From positions 1 to 64,000 of the forward strand of contig NZ_JAFAIX010000003.1 of NCBI RefSeq assembly GCF_019236475.1: a DNA stretch of 64,000 bases, in the 5' to 3' direction. This DNA comes from Chitinophaga sp. (GTDB lineage: Bacteria > Bacteroidota > Bacteroidia > Chitinophagales > Chitinophagaceae). Under the pieces are notes generated by a model. That model worked only from the letters and a program-made list of their open reading frames with translations. It was not told the DNA's origin and ran no database searches. The position numbers were made by a program, and so were the translations under genes. Below, piece after piece: positions 57,282 to 64,000 of this stretch (the first letter of the stretch is position 1; each line of letters begins with the position of its first letter).

Positions 57282-57343
57282 GTAACCTTTCCCCGTTTCA
57301 TGTTTGGGTTTTTGGGGGATTGGTGAAACGTGGGAAAGGTTAC
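57282..57343 (+). repeat. large inverted repeat in the predicted 5' leader of the usher-like operon
   Basis: The arms 57282-57300 and 57324-57343 (GTAACCTTTCCCC.. / ..TGGGAAAGGTTAC) are complementary over 19 positions with one extra base and a 23-base loop. No T-run follows, so it is not a simple terminator. It may be an mRNA-stabilising or regulatory leader. Confidence 0.75.
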
Positions 57344-57407
57344 TTTAACATGTAGTCTCCTAGTCTCTGGCGGGACTATCAGGAAAGTGGGAATAAACAT
57401 CGGTTTA

Positions 57408-60329
57408 ATGAACAAAAAGTTGGATAAATATGAAGCGAATAGGATTACCTTACAAACAAGAAGAAGTACCTCTAATAGCTGGCATCACTTTTTGCTATGG
57501 TTGCTCATAAGTTTTGGAGGCATTAAGACAGCGACAGCACAACAATCGCCCATTACCTATTCATTTAAACAGGATACGGTAACAATAGAAAGGGCAAATA
57601 CTTTCTCTAATATCCTGGTTGTTACCAACCAGACCGACAAAGTGGTCACTTTGGAAAGTAAAGCTAATGAAGCCATGAACAGTGGCATATTAAGGGTTCC
57701 TAACAGCATCCTACTAGCTCCCAAAGAAACAAGATCTATCCCCGTAAAATTTTTCGCAGAAGCGGCTACCATTCATCAACAGGTCCAGGAATTCATCCTT
57801 ACACTTACGGACGTGAAACACAATATTCAAACAGGTTCGCCAGCCGTATTTTATACGAAAATAGAGGAAGGCAGAAGTATCGTTATCGGAACAACGTCTC
57901 CCGAAATTTACTTAAGTACACGGGATCATCTAGCAACTATACCTGTAAGGCTTCTCAATAACAGCCTGGTGTCCAAAACTTTTATGTTGGACTTTGAACA
58001 AGTCCCAGAGGGCCTGGAAATCATTGGTGAAAGAGGGCCTATAACTGTTGCAGGTGGTGAAGAGGTAACGCAATCCTACCTCTTAAAAGACAAACGCGGA
58101 CCCGGCAAGGCGGCGGATTTTTCAGTAATCATCAGGGCTATAGACAGCGTAAAGGGGCAACTGGACCGTAAGGCCCTCCGTGTGATGTCCCTCTCCAACC
58201 GCAGGAGCCTTAGTAGCCCTGAAAGCGATTTGCTCTCTTCGAGCATCCCCAATACCGCGTCGATTAGTTATGTCAATGCAAATACCTATTCTTCTGTACA
58301 ACTATCGGCCAACGGCCATTACAAGCTAGGTGAGCAAGAGCACCTGGGCTATAATCTAAATCTGAACTATTTTACGAACGGTGAAAACAAGGTCACGATG
58401 TTTAACACGTTTGTTGACTACCGTCGGGGGAAATATGGCATCCGGGCTGGTAATATTTATGAAGACCTGGACTTTAATGTCAACGGTATCGGCACAAAAG
58501 GCTCCTATTATTTTAATGACAAAAAGCGGATCAATATTTACGGACTAAGGAACAACTATCTATTGTATGCAGATGGCCTTAACCCTGGCGTTGGTGGCAG
58601 CACCTTTGCAGCAGAATACATCGACGGTGACCGTAACCACGAAAAGACCCGTGTTATTGCCCTAACCAATAAAAACACTTTGGATCATGTAACAACGGAA
58701 CTGGCTTCTGCCAAGAAAGAGATCCTGCATAATAGCAAAGAGCAACTGAACATAGAAGGCGGAATCAGTACAGAATCCTACGAACGTAAAGGTAATGAAC
58801 ACCATGATGGTTTTGCGCTCGGTGCCGATTATACCTACAGGCAACCTGATATGACCGTGACGACGCGTCAATATTATGCATCTCCTTACTATGGCGGTAT
58901 CCGGCGCGGGATGTTCCAGTCGGAAAATATGATCTCTTATGGCCTGAATGCTACAACTGCTATCAGCGGTAGGATCAGTGTCTTAGACAGCCGTCCAAAA
59001 TACCTTGTCAGGCAGTTTAATAACTTCCTGATGCGCACGAATGCATACGGAAACCAGATTTACGAAGCAGGTATCCGATTCACCCCGGCATCATCATGGC
59101 ATTTCTCCGTAAATCCTTATTATTTCAGACAATATATGGAGCCGAGAAATTATTTTCCGGCAGATACCTTTAGCGGGGAGATGTGGCGCTCTAGCTCCGT
59201 CAGGGCTAAATTCAACGCAACCTTTAACAAGGGGACCCATAGTCTTTACTTTGACATGGACCAGGGTTTTACTTATCAGAATACCTCCGGCCATCCAGAA
59301 GCGCCTTTTTACTCAGCACGGATCAATATAAATTATAACTACCGTTTTTGGGGATTAGATGGATTTTACCAACACAATCCCTATTTTCTTTCAGACGCGC
59401 TTGTGAGCAAGCCAGGCACTGTCTATAACGTGTTCTCTTTGGGGTTAAAAGGCCAGTTTACTGCGCTCAAAGACCGGCTTGGGGTAAATACTTCAGTTAG
59501 GTATTACGATTACGGGTACAACCACAGCCAAAATTATGTACTGAATGTAGATGCACGCTACCAACTCCCCAATAACTGGATGCTGAAGGCGGATGTTTTC
59601 CTGGGGCTTAACAAACTCAGTCAGCTATCAATGTATGACCCGCAGACTGGCTTGAACCCAATACCACCACAATACACTGGTGACCAGGCCAGTTTACTGA
59701 CTTCCAGACAGATTACCGTGGGCATTGTAAAGCGCTTTGGCAAGAACCGAAATATCCGCGACCATAAACTTACCCTCCGTTACTTTGAAGACCGCAACGG
59801 TAACGGTGTTCGGGATGCTAACGAACCAGCCGTAAGTGACCTGCTAGTGAAAATCAATCACCTGACAGCCGTTACAGATCAAAAAGGAAAGGTGGTCTTT
59901 GATGCCCCTGCAGACAAAGGCTATACACCGACCATTCTCTCTACCGATGGTTGGATGCAAGGAGTCGATTATACGATACTGCTGAACCGTAATAAAACAG
60001 TGGAGGTTCCACTGGTTAGGTCCGTGAAACTAACAGGCAATCTCGAAAAGATTTCAGGGGGTTATATTAACGGTGAACACGCTTTATCAGGTATCCGTAT
60101 CCATGCAGTAGCTGCATCCGGGAAGACTTACCAAACCTTAACTGACAATAAAGGACAGTTCACCTTTTATCTACCGGAGAATCGCTATACTATTTCCGTA
60201 GACACGGTCGGACAAACTTTTTCTGTTGCCGAAGAACACCAATCCATCCAGGTGGATAAGGAAAACACACACCCTCTTATTTTCCATTATAAAGACGAAC
60301 GTGTTGAAGTAGATGTGAAAAAATTTTGA
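57408..60329 (+). CDS. usher-like outer-membrane beta-barrel protein
   Basis: The ATG at 57408 (MNKKLDKYEANR) gives 973 residues; 26 earlier in-frame codons lie within the leader hairpin. A signal segment (FLLWLLISFGGIKTATAQQ) is followed by two Ig-like regions (to about residue 270, PapD-like: SNILVVTNQTDKVVTLES, LLAPKETRSIPVKF). A long Tyr/Asn-rich barrel comes next (about 280-770). Two C-terminal beta domains follow, the first with FEDRNGNGVRDANEP and the second CarboxypepD_reg-like. This order is that of fimbrial ushers, although the sequence is not classical FimD. It is the first gene of a five-gene run with subunit and chaperone genes. Confidence 0.75.
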   Translation: MNKKLDKYEANRITLQTRRSTSNSWHHFLLWLLISFGGIKTATAQQSPITYSFKQDTVTIERANTFSNILVVTNQTDKVVTLESKANEAMNSGILRVPNSILLAPKETRSIPVKFFAEAATIHQQVQEFILTLTDVKHNIQTGSPAVFYTKIEEGRSIVIGTTSPEIYLSTRDHLATIPVRLLNNSLVSKTFMLDFEQVPEGLEIIGERGPITVAGGEEVTQSYLLKDKRGPGKAADFSVIIRAIDSVKGQLDRKALRVMSLSNRRSLSSPESDLLSSSIPNTASISYVNANTYSSVQLSANGHYKLGEQEHLGYNLNLNYFTNGENKVTMFNTFVDYRRGKYGIRAGNIYEDLDFNVNGIGTKGSYYFNDKKRINIYGLRNNYLLYADGLNPGVGGSTFAAEYIDGDRNHEKTRVIALTNKNTLDHVTTELASAKKEILHNSKEQLNIEGGISTESYERKGNEHHDGFALGADYTYRQPDMTVTTRQYYASPYYGGIRRGMFQSENMISYGLNATTAISGRISVLDSRPKYLVRQFNNFLMRTNAYGNQIYEAGIRFTPASSWHFSVNPYYFRQYMEPRNYFPADTFSGEMWRSSSVRAKFNATFNKGTHSLYFDMDQGFTYQNTSGHPEAPFYSARININYNYRFWGLDGFYQHNPYFLSDALVSKPGTVYNVFSLGLKGQFTALKDRLGVNTSVRYYDYGYNHSQNYVLNVDARYQLPNNWMLKADVFLGLNKLSQLSMYDPQTGLNPIPPQYTGDQASLLTSRQITVGIVKRFGKNRNIRDHKLTLRYFEDRNGNGVRDANEPAVSDLLVKINHLTAVTDQKGKVVFDAPADKGYTPTILSTDGWMQGVDYTILLNRNKTVEVPLVRSVKLTGNLEKISGGYINGEHALSGIRIHAVAASGKTYQTLTDNKGQFTFYLPENRYTISVDTVGQTFSVAEEHQSIQVDKENTHPLIFHYKDERVEVDVKKF

Positions 60330-60377
60330 TGATGGCCGCATATGATGAAAACGAATAAAGAATAAAATCAGTGCAGG

Positions 60378-60965
60378 ATGAAAATAAGTGTTAAATGTAA
60401 ATGTTTTGATGAGCTTACGCAGCAGGAACAGTCAAGAATTCAGGTGCTGCGTAATGAGGTATTCCATACAGCGCAGCATTTGGGGCAGCAAGGCATGGAT
60501 AGTAAAGACCGTTTTTCCCGTCATCTTTTGTTGTATAAAAACGATAAGATATGCGGATATGCAAGGCTGCTGCCACCAGGCTTGGTTTATGATGAAATAT
60601 CCGCAGATAAATTTGTTGTTGCCACTTCCTACCGTGGTAAACATATCGGGCACATATTAACCGAAAAAGTAATTGCTGCTTGCTATAGGTACTATGGAGA
60701 TCATCCCATTAGGATCAGCACACCATGCTACGGACGGAAGTTCTACACTTCTTTTGGTTTTAAAAGGACCAGCGAAATATATATGAAGTCCGGCATCGGT
60801 CATATACAAATGGTAAAGCAAAGGGCAAACTTTTCATCGACTAAAACGAATCTAGTTATAAATAGTACAAGATTATCAGGCAATGGTGCAAAAGCCTTGG
60901 ATAAGGACGATCGTAATTTTGCATTTTCAATACAGGCAGAAGCCATATGCTCAGCAATAGCGTAA
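60378..60965 (+). CDS. ElaA-like GNAT acetyltransferase
   Basis: The 195 residues read CFDELTQQEQSRIQVLRNEVF at the start, the ElaA signature, then a YARLLPPG strand, the acetyl-CoA loop around ATSYRGKHIGHIL, and FYTSFGFKR. The last 50 residues are an unrelated, poorly conserved tail. It begins 48 bases after the usher-like gene and 33 bases before the subunit gene, so it is within the operon. Its substrate and reason for being there are unknown. Confidence 0.85.
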   Translation: MKISVKCKCFDELTQQEQSRIQVLRNEVFHTAQHLGQQGMDSKDRFSRHLLLYKNDKICGYARLLPPGLVYDEISADKFVVATSYRGKHIGHILTEKVIAACYRYYGDHPIRISTPCYGRKFYTSFGFKRTSEIYMKSGIGHIQMVKQRANFSSTKTNLVINSTRLSGNGAKALDKDDRNFAFSIQAEAICSAIA

Positions 60966-60998
60966 AAAAGTAGTCACTAATTTTAAAAAGCAGATAGA

Positions 60999-61535
60999 AT
61001 GAAAAATCAAGTTTTGACAGCAGCCGTGGTAGTAGCAGGATTAGCGTTTGGAAGTAACAAAGCGATGGCACAGGCGCTTCCACAATCACAACAGGTGATC
61101 GTTAATGTGGACCTGAAGGATGCAATGGGCTTATTTCCTGGTGATGGCGGTACTGATCTGCCAACCTTTGAATTTAACAATGCGGACGACTATACACACC
61201 CCCATCAAAAAAATAAAAATAAGCAATTGCATGTGGTAAGCACGGAGAACTACAAGATTACCGTAAGAGCTGAAACACCAGCATTCAATTCTACAGAGTC
61301 CGCAGCAACCTTGCCACTGAATATTTTAACCATTGCTGCAAAACAGTCAAATGGCGGTTCTTACCAAACAGACGTTACCCCAACTACCGTAGATCAACTA
61401 ATCTATACAGGAGGTAAGGCTACAGTGGGTGATGATTTCGATTTTAACTATACAATTACTCCTAACCAAACAATGGTAGAAGCCCCTAAAGAACTTTATA
61501 ACGTTACATTGACGTATACAGTGGCTGCTGAATAA
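60999..61535 (+). CDS. small secreted subunit-like protein of the usher-like locus
   Basis: This 178-residue protein has a clear signal peptide (MKNQVLTAAVVVAGLAFGS to AMAQ). The mature part is beta-rich: VIVNVDLKDAMG, ENYKITVRAETPAFNSTES, ending PKELYNVTLTYTVAAE. Its framework (NY..xVR, FNS..S, and the PKE(L/I)Y..T..Y end) recurs in the C-terminal domain of the protein at 62421-63791. Size, export and context suggest the major structural subunit of a surface fibre. Confidence 0.7.
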   Translation: MKNQVLTAAVVVAGLAFGSNKAMAQALPQSQQVIVNVDLKDAMGLFPGDGGTDLPTFEFNNADDYTHPHQKNKNKQLHVVSTENYKITVRAETPAFNSTESAATLPLNILTIAAKQSNGGSYQTDVTPTTVDQLIYTGGKATVGDDFDFNYTITPNQTMVEAPKELYNVTLTYTVAAE

Positions 61536-61609
61536 GATTAAAGAGGTTGGTGGAACAAATAACACCAACCCCACTCTTTGATCCGTGTTAACCCCAAATA
61601 ATTAAAGAG

Positions 61610-62431
61610 ATGAAAAAAAATTTTAAATATCAAATTGTTGCTTTTGCAATCATGCTGATACTGGCGAGATCCGTCCATGCCGGTGCCCAGCAAATTTCCA
61701 TTTCCCCTGCTAGGATTACCTTTCACGGGGAACCGGGACAGACAGTAAGCGAAACAGTTTTAATTAGCAATAGCGGGGATACCAATTTTGAATTTGTTAC
61801 CAGTGTAAAAGATTGGAAGCGGGACGCTATAGGGAACAAACTGTATCAACCTGCAGGTACTTTACCGCATAGCAATGCGGAACAGGTGCGCCTAACAGAA
61901 ACGCATTTCGTGGTAGCGCCACATGAACGCAAAACAGTAACAGTTTATATGGATATTCCCCAGGCGAATGATCCTATTGCCACCAATAGCATGCTTTTTT
62001 TTACACAGACCAACCCTTCAGAACGTAAAAGTGCTGCACAGGGTGCCATTGGCATTAAAATAGGTTACGAGTTTGCTATCCAGGTGTTTTACAATTCTAA
62101 CTTGGCTAAAAAAGGGGAAGTGGAGTTTGATAGTTTTGATTACAAACCAACTTCGGATAAAAATACACCTTCATCCCTAGTGGTGGGATATCATAATACC
62201 GGTGAAATCAACAAGACAGGCCAATTGAGGGTGGAACTCACCAATAAGCATACAGGCCAAGAAATCAAATTGCAGCCATCGCCGGTCGCCATTATGCCCC
62301 TTGGCAAGCAATTCATCAACGTTGTCCTCCCGGCTGATCTTCCAAAAGGAGATTATTTGGCAGTTGGCATGTTGGATACCGGGGCAGGGTATCGATTAAA
62401 AGTTGGAGAGAAAAATTTTCATGTTGAGTAG
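61610..62431 (+). CDS. PapD/DUF916-like periplasmic chaperone
   Basis: The 273 residues begin with a signal peptide (ILARSVHAGAQQ) and an Ig-like domain typical of pilus chaperones and DUF916 proteins (ISISPARITFHGEPGQTV, SETVLISNSGD, VVAPHERKTVTVYMDIP). A second beta domain follows. It probably caps subunits before they reach the usher-like protein. The stop codon overlaps the next gene by 11 bases, showing coupling. Confidence 0.8.
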   Translation: MKKNFKYQIVAFAIMLILARSVHAGAQQISISPARITFHGEPGQTVSETVLISNSGDTNFEFVTSVKDWKRDAIGNKLYQPAGTLPHSNAEQVRLTETHFVVAPHERKTVTVYMDIPQANDPIATNSMLFFTQTNPSERKSAAQGAIGIKIGYEFAIQVFYNSNLAKKGEVEFDSFDYKPTSDKNTPSSLVVGYHNTGEINKTGQLRVELTNKHTGQEIKLQPSPVAIMPLGKQFINVVLPADLPKGDYLAVGMLDTGAGYRLKVGEKNFHVE

Positions 62432-63791
62432 CAGATCCAATAGCATATGGGCAGTATTAATTGCTGCATTGTTCTCACTGAACGGGCAAACCGTGCGGGG
62501 ACAACAGGCTACTATTATTCTAGGCGAATCACAGCTTAGCAGAGATCGCGCCAGCACAACAGTTGCTAACATTAACCCGGTAACATCCGATCCGAGGTTT
62601 GTTATCCGTTCCCAGTCACCAAACTTAAATGGTGCAACTGGTAGCATTCCTGTTAACCAGGTCCGTGTTACGCCCATACAAGATAATACAGAACGGGGAT
62701 CAGTTACGTTAGGTCAAAACGAACAGAATGTAAGACTTCTTTCACCAAACCCTAACAAGTCGGCCGATGATCCATTGTTTGTTCGATTTGATATAGAAAA
62801 CCTTTCCAGGTATGCATGGAAAGCCGGAAGATACCAAACAGAATTGGTCGCTGGCATTACCAGTGGGAAAGGACAGCAGCACCGGTCGTTGGCAACAGGG
62901 CTGCAAGTTGAAGTGGCGCCTGTGCTCAGTGTGCAACACACTCCATCCTTAATCAGACTCCATATCAATGATGCCCAACAATACCTGACTGGTTATGTAT
63001 CACCAAGTCTGGAAGAACTGGGTATCATACATACACTTCCCTTAAATATTAGCGCCGGCACCGATGCTCCCTATTTTTCATTTATAGGAACCGGTGAGGC
63101 TACCAACATCAAGGCATCTGTGGGGGCCGTCAAATATCAATTGAGTGGCAACGGGGGCGTGCCCCCCATTGCCTTGAATACAACGAGTCAACCCGCATAT
63201 ACCAATAACGTGATCCCAGTAGGTAACCATACGGATCTTGGGCAACGTTTTACTATATCAGCCGAGGATTTAAAGCGCTATTTTAATAATCCTGGAATCT
63301 ACCGCACTACCCTTAACCTTCAAATAGCTGACGATCCTGCGAGTCCAACTGTAGTAAAACAAACTGCCGTTCAACTCGAAGTAGTAGTGGATGAAGTGAT
63401 GGCTTTCGCTGCTACTGACAAACATGTAGATATCACTTTTGGAACAATAGAAGATTATCAGAATGGGGTTATTTCCGACCAGCGCGGACATTTGCTATGG
63501 ATAGGAAATTATCGGATGAACCTTTCGGTTCGTTCGCTGGATGCGACATTCAATTCCGCAAGTAGTAGTTTTCCAATTGGAAACCTTTACGTAGGAGGTA
63601 TTTCAGGTACCAGTATCCGTACAGTACAAATGACAACCACCAATCAGATTCTTGTGCAGGGATACAACCCAAACGGCCAGACAACCGTAAATATCCGTTA
63701 CCAAATCCCTGCCTCAAAAAGCAAAGACCTTGTTGGAAAACCTAAGGAGATATATTCAGCAACGATACTCTATAGTATCTCCACCTATTAG
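62421..63791 (+). CDS. large secreted protein with subunit-like C-terminal domain, candidate fibre tip or adhesin
   Basis: The ATG at 62421 (MLSSRSNSIWAVLIAALFSLNG) gives 456 residues with a signal peptide. It overlaps the chaperone gene. The N-terminal 320 residues are beta-rich Ig-like repeats without a name. The last 125 residues resemble the small subunit: DITFGTIEDYQ, NYRMNLSVRS, FNSASSSFP and the end PKEIYSATILYSIS. A long N-terminal domain followed by a subunit domain is the layout of two-domain tip adhesins, but here the subunit domain is at the C-terminus. The function is inferred. Confidence 0.7.
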   Translation: MLSSRSNSIWAVLIAALFSLNGQTVRGQQATIILGESQLSRDRASTTVANINPVTSDPRFVIRSQSPNLNGATGSIPVNQVRVTPIQDNTERGSVTLGQNEQNVRLLSPNPNKSADDPLFVRFDIENLSRYAWKAGRYQTELVAGITSGKGQQHRSLATGLQVEVAPVLSVQHTPSLIRLHINDAQQYLTGYVSPSLEELGIIHTLPLNISAGTDAPYFSFIGTGEATNIKASVGAVKYQLSGNGGVPPIALNTTSQPAYTNNVIPVGNHTDLGQRFTISAEDLKRYFNNPGIYRTTLNLQIADDPASPTVVKQTAVQLEVVVDEVMAFAATDKHVDITFGTIEDYQNGVISDQRGHLLWIGNYRMNLSVRSLDATFNSASSSFPIGNLYVGGISGTSIRTVQMTTTNQILVQGYNPNGQTTVNIRYQIPASKSKDLVGKPKEIYSATILYSISTY

Positions 63792-63821
63792 GAAGAATAA
63801 GCAGAAAATCGTACAAACAAA

Positions 63822-63853
63822 AAAGGCTTGTAAGTCAATCCTTACAAGCCTTT
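63822..63853. terminator. bidirectional terminator between usher-like operon and tRNA-Leu
   Basis: The perfect 13-bp stem AAAGGCTTGTAAG / CTTACAAGCCTTT has a 6-base loop. The minus strand has the better T-run, so it serves mainly the tRNA. Confidence 0.88.
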
Positions 63854-63855
63854 CG

Positions 63856-63939
63856 TGCCCAGAACAGGAATCGAACCTGCACTCCCTTGCGAAAACAAGA
63901 TTTTGAGTCTAGCGCGTCTACCAATTCCGCCATCTGGGC
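63856..63939 (-). tRNA. tRNA-Leu (anticodon CAA)
   Basis: On the minus strand the gene starts GCCCAGATGGCGGAATTGG and closes with the matching acceptor TCTGGGC plus A. The D-loop GGTAGACGC, the anticodon loop CTCAAAA with CAA, a long class II variable arm and the T-loop GGTTCGATTCC are all present. The CCA is not encoded. A -7-like TACATTTG lies about 40 bases upstream, at 63978-63985. Confidence 0.97.
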
Positions 63940-64000
63940 AATTGCCTTTCGCAATGCATCTCCGCCGTAACGGGCTGCAAATGTAAAAATGTTTTTATTA

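Noticed and set aside
57282..57343. Phase-variable promoter inverton
   Set aside because: Only 23 bases lie between the arms, too few to carry a promoter. The -7-like box lies outside the repeat.
57330..57407. Extended start of the usher-like gene
   Set aside because: The extra codons lie in the hairpin arm, and the signal peptide is better placed from the ATG at 57408.
57194..57415. Minus-strand 73-residue ORF across the leader hairpin of the usher-like operon
   Set aside because: Its content is largely produced by the inverted repeat, and it overlaps the promoter and start region of the plus-strand operon.
1..64000. Insertion sequences, integrases or CRISPR arrays
   Set aside because: No transposase or recombinase motifs, no regularly spaced short repeats and no terminal inverted repeats with target duplications were found.

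Overview
The window looks like a chromosomal stretch of a Chitinophaga-like member of the Bacteroidota. The markers are a SusC/SusD pair, a DUF4249 lipoprotein with its TonB-dependent receptor, a DUF5686 protein, DUF6443 and DUF5977 Rhs-type proteins, a metalloprotease with a type IX secretion C-terminal tail, many AraC-family regulators, and promoters of the Bacteroidota type (TTG, about 20 bases, TAnnTTTG). I saw no insertion sequence, integrase, CRISPR array or rRNA. The only RNA gene is a tRNA-Leu(CAA) at the right edge.

Layout. Positions 1-4300 hold the 3' part of an Rhs protein whose tail carries an HExxH metallopeptidase motif, with an overlapping small secreted protein that is a candidate immunity factor. 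Positions 4.5-8.7 kb hold a divergent GH92-type glycosidase and two AraC regulators. Positions 9-10.7 kb hold a three-gene stress cassette (DUF1269-like, HdeD/DUF308, CsbD-like). Positions 10.8-14.2 kb hold an M1 peptidase with its AraC regulator and a DoxX protein behind a promoter with a palindromic operator. Positions 14.4-26.8 kb are outer-membrane and secreted functions: DUF4249/TonB receptor, an M43-type protease with an internal tandem duplication, and SusC/SusD. Positions 27.1-36.1 kb form a second Rhs locus of two giant proteins plus a small membrane-anchored protein. Positions 36.2-42.8 kb hold a DUF5686 protein, a Crp-type regulator, an AraC regulator, a secreted small protein, a decayed AraC gene and a candidate non-coding transcript.

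Positions 42.8-48 kb hold a GT39 glycosyltransferase and then a minus-strand isoprenoid cluster: UbiA-type prenyltransferase, class I isoprenoid-synthase-like enzyme, Crp regulator and a sterol-desaturase-type hydroxylase. Positions 48.4-57 kb are a regulator-rich accessory zone: two near-identical AraC paralogues, another AraC, HxlR, TetR, and small enzymes (isochorismatase-like hydrolase, NmrA-like reductase, FMN reductase, cupin, PAP2 phosphatase).

Positions 57.4-63.8 kb hold what I consider the most interesting system. Five plus-strand genes encode a large usher-like outer-membrane protein, an ElaA-type acetyltransferase, a small secreted subunit, a PapD/DUF916-like periplasmic chaperone, and a larger secreted protein whose C-terminal domain resembles the small subunit. 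The organisation is that of a chaperone-usher fibre, but the sequences do not look like classical FimD/PapC pili. A strong hairpin lies in the predicted 5' leader. The role is inferred from architecture and synteny and has not been shown.
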